Below the pieces are notes generated by a model. The model saw only the letters and a list, made by a program, of their open reading frames with translations, was not told the DNA's origin and made no database searches. From Chlorobiaceae bacterium (lineage in GTDB: Bacteria; Bacteroidota; Chlorobiia; Chlorobiales; Chlorobiaceae), in assembly GCA_013334965.1 (NCBI GenBank), contig JAAXWO010000001.1, positions 337,929 through 401,928 of the forward strand: a stretch of 64,000 nt of DNA, given 5' to 3'. Positions 19,079-26,247 of the stretch are shown here, piece after piece; the first letter of the stretch is position 1; each line of letters starts with the position of its first letter. A program made the translations under genes and the position numbers.

Positions 19079-20635
19079 TCAGAAACTCCAGAACTCACGG
19101 TCCAGGGTGCGGTACTGGATGCCCTGCACGAGGTGTTTCATTTCAATCTGTTCCGCACCTTCCAGGTCTGCGATGGTACGGCTGACCTTGAGGATGCGGT
19201 CGTGTGCCCTTGCAGAAAGGTTGAGGCGGTTCATTGCATCCATGAGCTTTTCGGCGCACTGCCGGTCAAGCCTGCAGAACTGGCGGATCAGTTTTGAGTT
19301 CATCTGCGAGTTGGTGAAGATCCTCGGCGAATTGATGGTGGCGAACCGCTTCTGCTGGAGGGCGCGGGCCCGGATGACGCGCTCACGGATGTCGCGGGAG
19401 CTTTCGGCGGACGATGCTGAAAACAGCTCGGTATTCTCAACCTTCGGTACGTCGATGTGGATGTCGATCCTGTCAAGCAGGGGACCCGAGATTTTGGACA
19501 GGTAGCGCCGGATCTGGTCCGGGGAGGCGGTCAGGGTGCCGTCCCGGTCTTTGAGGGGCCCCGCCGGGCTCGGGTTCATGGCGGCGACAAGCATGAAGCC
19601 GGCAGGATACCTTGTCGAAAGGGCAGCTCTCGATACGGTCACCTCGCGGTCTTCGATAGGCTGGCGCAGCACTTCGAGGGCGTTTCTGGTGAACTCGGGC
19701 AGTTCGTCGAGGAAGAGCACACCGTTGTGGGCAAGGCTCACTTCACCCGGCTTTGCCATGGCGCCACCGCCTATGAGGGCGATGTTGCTGGTCGTATGGT
19801 GTGGGTTCCTGAATGGCCTGGTGATCATGAGCGGCCTGTTCCTGTCGAGCAGGTTTGCCACAGAGTAGATCTTGGTCGTTTCAAGCGACTCTTCGAATCC
19901 CAGCGGAGGCAGAATCCCCGGTATCGCTTTCGCCAGAAGGGTTTTGCCGCTTCCGGGTGGCCCGATCATCAGGATGTTATGTGCTCCTGCGGCGGCGATC
20001 TCGATGGCTTTCTTTGCCGCCTGCTGTCCTTTGATCTCGGCAAAATCCACCGGATACTCCGGATCGCAATCGAAAAGCTTTGCAACGTCCACAGTGACCG
20101 GGTCAATCTGCATCGATCCGTTGAGCAGCCCTGCCGCCTCGATGAGCGTCTCTACGCCGAACACCTGCGTCGACGCGCCAGAAGCTGAAACGGCTACAGC
20201 CGCTTCGGGCGCGTTTATCTTCGGGACGATCATGCGACCTATGTTTTCCCTTGCGGCCATGATGGCCATGGGAAGTGTGCCGTTGATTCTCCGTACCGAG
20301 CCGTCGAGGGCAAGCTCACCGAGTACGATGGTCCCTTCGAAGTTGCCCTTGATCTCCATCAACGAACCGAGCAGGCCAACCGCTATGCCGAGATCGAACG
20401 ATGTTCCCTCCTTGCGAACGTCGGCCGGGGCCAGGTTGACCGTAATTTTTTTCGACGGCAGTTCGAACCCTGAGTTCCTGATCGCCGTCAGGATCCGTTC
20501 ACGGCTCTCCTTGATTGCGCTGTCGGGCAACCCGACGACCGTGAATGCAGGCAGGCCACCGGAAACGTTGGTTTCGATTTCGACTTTAATGGCGTCGATA
20601 CCCTGCAGTGCCGCTGCGCAAAGTTTGGTGAGCAT
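19079..20635 (-). CDS. comM: YifB/ComM family Mg-chelatase-like AAA+ ATPase
   Basis: 518 residues from the ATG at 20635 (MLTKLCAAALQG), the usual family start; the frame is open to 20782 but the extra 49 residues look unlike the family. The N-terminal ChlI-type domain includes SGGLPAFTVVGLPDSAIKES. The AAA+ core has Walker A MIGPPGSGKTLLAK and Walker B GVLFLDELPEF. The C-terminal helical domain contains LSARAHDRILKVSRTIADL. ComM is a hexameric branch-migration helicase helping integrate DNA during natural transformation. Despite chelatase-like sequence it is not the bacteriochlorophyll Mg-chelatase. Confidence 0.93.
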   Translation of the reverse strand: MLTKLCAAALQGIDAIKVEIETNVSGGLPAFTVVGLPDSAIKESRERILTAIRNSGFELPSKKITVNLAPADVRKEGTSFDLGIAVGLLGSLMEIKGNFEGTIVLGELALDGSVRRINGTLPMAIMAARENIGRMIVPKINAPEAAVAVSASGASTQVFGVETLIEAAGLLNGSMQIDPVTVDVAKLFDCDPEYPVDFAEIKGQQAAKKAIEIAAAGAHNILMIGPPGSGKTLLAKAIPGILPPLGFEESLETTKIYSVANLLDRNRPLMITRPFRNPHHTTSNIALIGGGAMAKPGEVSLAHNGVLFLDELPEFTRNALEVLRQPIEDREVTVSRAALSTRYPAGFMLVAAMNPSPAGPLKDRDGTLTASPDQIRRYLSKISGPLLDRIDIHIDVPKVENTELFSASSAESSRDIRERVIRARALQQKRFATINSPRIFTNSQMNSKLIRQFCRLDRQCAEKLMDAMNRLNLSARAHDRILKVSRTIADLEGAEQIEMKHLVQGIQYRTLDREFWSF

Positions 20636-21031
20636 GGGGGAGGGACAATGATTAGGGGTTATCACTGCCGACGCCTGTCGGGCCATTCCGGGATGTATCG
20701 TGCTGTTTTCGAAACGGTCAGGGTAATTGACAGGGGGCGTCTCGTTTTCTGAGTATAGTAAAAAAGCAGTAAATATTCTCATCCTTAAAGCTCATCCTGT
20801 CGATCGCAGCTTTTCGGAAATGGCATTGAATGTCTGGTTGGGTTCAGGGAGTAGTGAAATCTGAATTACCACCATCGTGATCGTGCAGGGATTTCAGGCT
20901 GGGATTGGGATCGCCGGCAGGATGGAGTGTGGAAAGAGCCGCAAACTGATATGACGCCGAATGAACTTCTTCCGGAGGTGGCACAGGAGATGGTTTTTCT
21001 CCTGTGCGGTTTTCATGAGGACTGTTATGGA
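20636..21031. other. 396-bp intergenic region between comM and the RTX gene
   Basis: No gene is seen here. It contains the likely comM upstream region near 20740-20780, featureless sequence, and a hairpin at 20981-21007. By-eye comparison with the other flank of the RTX gene found no shared direct repeat that would mark an inserted element. Confidence 0.6.
20981..21007. terminator. Hairpin 25 bases beyond the RTX stop
   Basis: Arms GCACAGGAG and CTCCTGTGC pair perfectly with a T-rich 9-base loop. A short T-run (GGTTTTC) follows on the plus strand only, so as an intrinsic terminator for the minus-strand RTX gene it is imperfect. Confidence 0.55.
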
Positions 21032-24000
21032 TCAGAAGATGGCGGTATCGGGAATCAGTGCGTTCTCATAGTCGACTACACCGGTAAGCATGATTTCACC
21101 AGCATTGAGCAGGTTTCCTGCAACCGTGACGCTGCCAAGCGGGGCGCCGATATTGTCGGCAAGCAAAATGCATGTTGCATCCAGTTTGCCGTTGCCGTCG
21201 GTATCAAGGTAGGTGATTTGTATGGAAGTATTTGCCCCACCGATTTCGATACGGTCATTCTGTATGGCCGAGAAGTCCCTGATGAGGTCATTCCCGATCG
21301 ATGCGCCCTCGCCGGGAATGAACAGGAACACATCGGCACCGGCTCCTCCTGAAAGGGTGTCGTTGCTGTTGTCTCTTGTCGCAACCAGCACGTCATCACC
21401 GTTTCCGCCGGAGTATGAATCAGCACCATTGCCGTCCACCAGAATGTCGTTGTCATCATTGCCGGATAGGGTGTCGTTTCCGAAACCTCCGATCAGCAGG
21501 TCGTTTCCGTAACCGCCGGAAATAAGGTCATTCCCGTCATCTCCGGAAAGGATATCGTTTCCGTTATCACCCTTGATCTGGTCATGCCCATCGTTTCCAG
21601 TGATGAGGTCGAGTCCGTCTCCTCCATGGAGCTGATCATTTCCTGTTCCGCCTTCCATCCTGTCGTCACCAGTACCTCCGCTGAGCAGGTCGTCACCCGC
21701 ATCGCCAAAAAGCGAGTCGTTGTCATCCTGGCCATAGATTTTATCGTTGCCGCTTCCGGCTTCGATCAGGTCGAAACCGGATCCTCCGTAAATGACGTCG
21801 TCGCCTCCGGCAGCAGTGATCGTGTCGTTTCCGTTGTCGCCGGAGAGCGTATCGTTACCGTCTCCAGCAATGATGGTGTCGATGCCGTCACCGCCGTATA
21901 TGGTTGAGTTGTCCTCCGTATCGGACAGGTAGTCATCTCCCGAACCTCCGCTGAGTAAATCGTCACCCGCACTGCCAAAAAGGGAGTCGTTGCCATCCTG
22001 GCCATAGAGGGTGTCGTTGCCGGCGCCGGCAGAAAGGGAGTCGTTGCCGTTACCACCGTAGAGTTTGTCGTCACCGTTCCCGGAGTTGATCCGATCATCA
22101 CCGTTATCACCGTAGAGTTTTCCTGCTCCTGTTACCGTTTCTATAGTATCATTCCCATCGCCACCGAGGATGGTCGAGTTGCCCTCCGTATCGGAAAGGC
22201 AGTCATCTCCCGCGCCTCCGCTGAGCAAGTCGTCACCCGCACCGCCAAAAAGGGAGTCGTTGCCATCCTGGCCATAGACGTTATCATTGCCGCTTCCTGC
22301 CAGTATAAGGTCGAAGCCGGATCCTCCGTAAATGGCGTCGTCGCCTCCTGCAGCAGTGATCGTATCGTTTCCGCTGTCGCCAGTGAGACAGTCATTACCG
22401 TCACCGGCAATGATGGAGTCGTTGCCGTCGCCACCGTACATGGTCGAGTTGCCCTCCGTATCGGAAAGGTAGTCATCACCCGCGCCTCCGCTGAGCAGGT
22501 CGTCACCCGCACCGCCATATAGGTAGTCGTTGTCATCCTGGCCATAGAGCTTATCATTGCCGCTTCCTGCCAGCATAAGGTCTATGCCGGATCCTCCGTA
22601 AATCACATCGTCGCCTCCGGCAGCATTGATCGTGTCGTTTCCGCTGTCGCCCGTGATACAGTCATTACCGTCACCGGCAATGATGGCGTCGTTGCCGTCT
22701 CCGCCGTACATGGTCGAGTTGCCCTCCGTATCGGAAAGATAGTCATCACCCGCGCCTCCACTGAGCAGGTCGTCTCCTGCGCCGCCATAAAGGGTATCGT
22801 TGCCATCCTGGCCATAGAGTGAGTCGTTGCCGGCTCCAGCGAAAAGGGTGTCGATGCCGTTGCCGCCGTAGAGTTTGTCGTCACCGTATCCAGAGTTGAT
22901 CAAGTCGTCACCGTTATCACCGTACAGTTTACCTGCCCCACTCAACGTGGTGACGGTATCGTTCCCATCGCCGCCGTAGATGGTCGAGTTACCCTCCGTA
23001 TCGGAAAGGTAGTCATCCCCCGCGCCTCCGCTGAGCAGGTCGTCTCCTGCACCGCCATAAATGGAGTCGTTGCCGTCCTGGCCATAGATTTTATCGTTGC
23101 CGCTTCCGGCTTCGATCAGGTCGAACCCGGATCCTCCGTAAATGACGTCGTCTCCTCCGGCGGCATTGATCGTGTCGTTTCCGCTGTCGCCCGAGAGCGC
23201 GTCGTTACCATCTCCGGCAATGATGGAGTCGATGCCGTCACCGCCGTAGATGGTCGAGTTGCCCTCCGTATCGGAAAGGTAGTCGTCCCCTCCACCTCCG
23301 CTGAGCAGGTCGTCTCCCGCACCGCCATTAAGGGTATCGTTGCCGTCCTGGCCATAGACTTTATCGTTGCCGCTTCCGGCCAAAATCAGGTCGATGCCGT
23401 ATCCTCCGTAAATGGCGTCGTCGCCTCCGGCAGCATTGATCGTATCGTTTCCGCTGTCACCGTAGAGCGAGTCGTTACCGTCACCAGCCATGATGGTGTC
23501 GTTGCCGTCACCGCCGCAGATGGTCGAGTTACCCTCCGTATCGGAAAGGTTGTCATCCCCCGCACCTCCGCTGAGCAGGTCGTCTCCCGCACCGCCATAA
23601 AGGGTATCGTTGCCGTCCTGGCCATAGAGTGAGTCGTTGCCGGCTCCAGCGGAAAGGGTGTCGTTGCCGTTGCCTCCATAGAGTTTGTCGTCTCCGTTTC
23701 CGGAACTGATCGAGTCATCACCGTTATCACCGTACAGCTTCCCTGCTCCTGTTACCGTGGAGATAGTATCGTTCCCATCGCCGCCGTAGATGGTCGAGTT
23801 GCCCTCCGTATCGGAAAGGTAGTCATCCCCCGCGCCCCCGCTAAGCAGATCATCACCTGCACCGCCAAAAAGGGAGTCGTTTCCGTCCTGGCCATACAGG
23901 GCATCGTTGCCTGATCCTCCGTACAAAAAGTCATCACCGGCGTTGGCATAGACCTTGTCATCGCCGTCCTGCGCGTAAAAAGTTTCACTATGGTTCAGGC

Positions 24001-25468
24001 CATATGTTGTTTCCGGATCATTGGTTCCGTAAATGATTTCGCTGTTCAGATAGAAGTAGTTGAGCCATGTCGCCAGATCTGAAAGTGTTGCATTGGGATT
24101 TCCATCCTCGTTCAGAACCGTATCTCCCTGGATCTCGAATCCAAGATGGTAAATGCCGTCAGCGACCGTATTGATGAGGTTATCCCCACGGAAGTTGATG
24201 TTGGAGCCATCGTTTTGTACAAGATGGTAGCCTGTTTCCGCGCCGTTTTCGTCATTGCCGTGCAGTGCAATCCATTCATCAAGGTGATTTGTCCTGATAT
24301 ATGCATTGATCAGTCGGATGTCGTCAGGAGAGATGTTTCCATCAACGGCAACGTTTACGGTTGTTATGGCTTCTATGAGGAGGCCATTCAGGGCATCCGC
24401 GGCATCCGCGCCGGTATTGATATCCTGGGCGGAAGTATTGCAGGCAAGTCCCCGATCGGTTTTTACCGCGTCAGTCAGCCGATCAAGTCCGGTTCCTGTC
24501 GTTGACTGGTCTGTATAGAAATATTGAACCCATGAAGCAAGGTCGCTCAATGTGGCATTTGCCGCTCCGTCTTCATTGAGGATGTTGTTTCCCTGAATTT
24601 CAAATCCGAGGTGATAGATGCCATCGGCTACCGTGTTGACGAAATTGGCGCCGAATGTGCGCGTGGATGCACCATCGTTCTGTACGAGATGATATCCTGT
24701 CTCTGCATTGTTTTCATCATCCCCGTGCAGAAGCGTCCATTCAGTGAGGTAATGTTCCCTGATGTATTGGTTGATCGCCCTGATATCGTCTACAGAGATA
24801 TTCAGGTCGGTGTTTGCGCCTGTTTCCCGGATGGCTTCATCGAGAATTTCATTCATCCGGTTTGCCGTATCGGCTCCTGTAGCAATGTCGGCATCGCTGA
24901 TGTTGATATCCAGTCCTTTGTCAGCCATGACCATATCGGTGATTCTGTCGAGCCCGGAGCCTGTTGTAGAATGATCGGTGTAGAACTGTGTCAACCATTC
25001 GGCGATCTGCTGTACGCTGGCATTCGGATTGCCATCTTCATTGAGCAGCGTATCACCCTGGATTTCGAATCCAAGATGATAGATGCCATCGGCTACAGTA
25101 TTCAGAAGGTTGTTTCCCCTGTATTGCCAGTAGGCGCCATCATTCTGCACGAGGTGATATCCCGTCTCTTCGTTGGTTTCATCGTCTCCATGCAACGTTT
25201 GCCAGGTGTTGAGGTAGTTTGTCCTGATGTATTGATTGACGGTTCGGACATCATCGGCTGAAAAGGCGCCTGACAGGCCCGAGCCTGTCATTGAGATGGC
25301 TTCGATGAGAATATGGTTCATCTTTGCGGCGGCAACGGCTCCTGATTCGATATCGAGTCCTGAAATATGACCGGCCAGCCCCGGATCGTTTCGTATTGCA
25401 TCGACGAGCTGGTCGAAACCTGTACCGGTAGGCGTTGACGGCAGGGTTGACGGTGATATTGCGATCAT
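21032..25468 (-). CDS. Giant RTX calcium-binding secreted protein with triplicated N-terminal domain
   Basis: 1478 residues, acidic, rich in Gly, Asp and Asn. Residues 14-478 are three copies of a 155-residue domain. From about 495 to 1380 run nonapeptide RTX repeats (GGxGxDxLx) that form Ca-binding beta-rolls. Residues 525-1244 are eight modules of exactly 90 residues. The last 100 residues (from ADVFLFIPGEG; then DFSAIQNDRIEI and TYLDTDGNGKLD) look like the terminal domain of type I secreted RTX proteins. There is no N-terminal signal peptide, consistent with type I export, but no ABC exporter, membrane-fusion protein or TolC is adjacent. Function is unknown: no protease, lipase or adhesin domain is recognisable. 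A surface-layer or adhesion role is a guess. AT-rich DNA upstream and a site between two housekeeping genes suggest an acquired locus. Confidence 0.9.
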   Translation of the reverse strand: MIAISPSTLPSTPTGTGFDQLVDAIRNDPGLAGHISGLDIESGAVAAAKMNHILIEAISMTGSGLSGAFSADDVRTVNQYIRTNYLNTWQTLHGDDETNEETGYHLVQNDGAYWQYRGNNLLNTVADGIYHLGFEIQGDTLLNEDGNPNASVQQIAEWLTQFYTDHSTTGSGLDRITDMVMADKGLDINISDADIATGADTANRMNEILDEAIRETGANTDLNISVDDIRAINQYIREHYLTEWTLLHGDDENNAETGYHLVQNDGASTRTFGANFVNTVADGIYHLGFEIQGNNILNEDGAANATLSDLASWVQYFYTDQSTTGTGLDRLTDAVKTDRGLACNTSAQDINTGADAADALNGLLIEAITTVNVAVDGNISPDDIRLINAYIRTNHLDEWIALHGNDENGAETGYHLVQNDGSNINFRGDNLINTVADGIYHLGFEIQGDTVLNEDGNPNATLSDLATWLNYFYLNSEIIYGTNDPETTYGLNHSETFYAQDGDDKVYANAGDDFLYGGSGNDALYGQDGNDSLFGGAGDDLLSGGAGDDYLSDTEGNSTIYGGDGNDTISTVTGAGKLYGDNGDDSISSGNGDDKLYGGNGNDTLSAGAGNDSLYGQDGNDTLYGGAGDDLLSGGAGDDNLSDTEGNSTICGGDGNDTIMAGDGNDSLYGDSGNDTINAAGGDDAIYGGYGIDLILAGSGNDKVYGQDGNDTLNGGAGDDLLSGGGGDDYLSDTEGNSTIYGGDGIDSIIAGDGNDALSGDSGNDTINAAGGDDVIYGGSGFDLIEAGSGNDKIYGQDGNDSIYGGAGDDLLSGGAGDDYLSDTEGNSTIYGGDGNDTVTTLSGAGKLYGDNGDDLINSGYGDDKLYGGNGIDTLFAGAGNDSLYGQDGNDTLYGGAGDDLLSGGAGDDYLSDTEGNSTMYGGDGNDAIIAGDGNDCITGDSGNDTINAAGGDDVIYGGSGIDLMLAGSGNDKLYGQDDNDYLYGGAGDDLLSGGAGDDYLSDTEGNSTMYGGDGNDSIIAGDGNDCLTGDSGNDTITAAGGDDAIYGGSGFDLILAGSGNDNVYGQDGNDSLFGGAGDDLLSGGAGDDCLSDTEGNSTILGGDGNDTIETVTGAGKLYGDNGDDRINSGNGDDKLYGGNGNDSLSAGAGNDTLYGQDGNDSLFGSAGDDLLSGGSGDDYLSDTEDNSTIYGGDGIDTIIAGDGNDTLSGDNGNDTITAAGGDDVIYGGSGFDLIEAGSGNDKIYGQDDNDSLFGDAGDDLLSGGTGDDRMEGGTGNDQLHGGDGLDLITGNDGHDQIKGDNGNDILSGDDGNDLISGGYGNDLLIGGFGNDTLSGNDDNDILVDGNGADSYSGGNGDDVLVATRDNSNDTLSGGAGADVFLFIPGEGASIGNDLIRDFSAIQNDRIEIGGANTSIQITYLDTDGNGKLDATCILLADNIGAPLGSVTVAGNLLNAGEIMLTGVVDYENALIPDTAIF
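21737..23896 (-). repeat. Eight tandem 270-bp (90-residue) RTX modules in A-B-B order
   Basis: Each module starts with YGQDGND (or YGQDDND) and holds ten nonapeptides. Module starts on the minus strand are 23896, 23626, 23356, 23086, 22816, 22546, 22276 and 22006; a ninth starts at 21736 and then diverges. Type A modules (1, 4, 7) carry a GAGKLYGDNGDD nonapeptide pair. Type B modules (2, 3, 5, 6, 8) carry AGDGND and AAGGDD instead. Each module also has one degenerate nonapeptide, normally SDTEGNSTI. The order A-B-B-A-B-B-A-B gives an 810-bp higher-order period. Confidence 0.95.
24035..25429 (-). repeat. Three tandem 155-residue N-terminal domains (465-bp period)
   Basis: Copies cover residues 14-168, 169-323 and 324-478 (DNA 24965-25429, 24500-24964, 24035-24499), with no insertion or deletion changing the 155-residue period. 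Shared blocks in order are TGxGxDxxxDxxxxDxGL, DIRxINxYIR, LHGDDE, ETGYHLVQNDG, NTVADGIYHLGFEIQG, LNEDGxxNA and a Trp/Phe/Tyr-rich end. The copies differ between these blocks, so the duplication is older than the RTX module expansion. Confidence 0.93.
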
Positions 25469-25926
25469 GGGTGTCAGATGTTTATGTATTGGGATGTCTT
25501 ATACGAAGGCACGGCGAGTACTTATATTTTATATGATAAGGAAAAAAAGGAATAAAAAATAATATAGGTTATTTGTTTGGGTTGATGATATTTGGTTGTT
25601 CCTGGTTTGGTTAAGTGTGTGTCATAAGTCTTATCCTGTTACTCGAAGTGCTCTCTTAATATATTTATTGGTTTGTGCTTAAGAGTGTTTTTGTGGTTTT
25701 TGTATCATGTTGTCTGTAGCTGAATATTATATATTCCTGAAGATTATGGTTTATAAAATATATGAATCATTTGATTGGTTATGAGCGTGGAGTGATGCTG
25801 TGTTCGGGTGGATAAAAATGCGTATTTCGAATTTATTTTGATCGAAAAAGATTTTTCCATCATGATTGCCGAGGGCCGTGGATGTATTGTCTGTAAGATG
25901 GCTGGGGATATTGTGGGCGGAGCGCA

Positions 25927-25966
25927 GAAATCCTGATCTCCCGACTTGTCGGGAGATCAGGATTTC
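25927..25966. repeat. Perfect 40-bp palindrome
   Basis: 19-base arms GAAATCCTGATCTCCCGAC and GTCGGGAGATCAGGATTTC are separated by two bases. There is no T-tract, so it is not an obvious terminator. It lies between the RTX gene and ppc and might be a transposon-derived or recombination-related inverted repeat. Confidence 0.85.
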
Positions 25967-26133
25967 GATCAGGCGTTTCGGGACAACGCTTTGCTCGGGT
26001 ATCGGAATATGCAAATACAAATAAACAGAGTCGATCGTATGAATGTCAGCCGAGCAGCGATGCAATGGCTTAGATTTACGCTACCCGGAAGAGGGAGGCG
26101 AATGTATTGATCGGCGTTTTACAGATCAATGGT

Positions 26134-26240
26134 CGGGCGCAATCTTGTTGTCTGGTCTCCGACCCTGAGAACAGGAGCTACAACGTAGCGACAACTTTCG
26201 ACGTAACAGATAGCTCAAATTGAAAGCTTCAATCGCCAGG
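26134..26240 (-). pseudogene. Possible coding remnant, about 31 residues, no start codon
   Basis: On the minus strand a frame reads CRYVVAPVLRVGDQTTRL and ends RPTIDL-stop, with an upstream in-frame stop and no start codon. I have a vague recollection of similar short frames in other bacterial genomes, perhaps as part of a repeated element, but cannot confirm it. The exact boundaries are uncertain. Confidence 0.25.
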
Positions 26241-26247
26241 GCCCTGC

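Larger units (their letters stand above)
25469..26247. other. 779-bp AT-rich intergenic region upstream of the RTX gene
   Basis: No convincing gene. Positions 25480-25760 are strongly AT-rich and presumably hold the RTX promoter. A 104-codon minus-strand frame (25751-26065) resembles nothing I recognise and has no clear ribosome site. A perfect palindrome lies at 25927-25966. The last 140 bases look like a coding remnant (see the pseudogene entry). Confidence 0.7.

Noticed and set aside
21737..23896. CRISPR array
   Set aside because: The repeats are long, in frame with one coding sequence and lack unrelated spacers; they are RTX modules.
25751..26065. 104-codon minus-strand frame in the RTX upstream gap
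   Set aside because: No ribosome site, no similarity I recognise, and it crosses the 40-bp palindrome; more likely chance.
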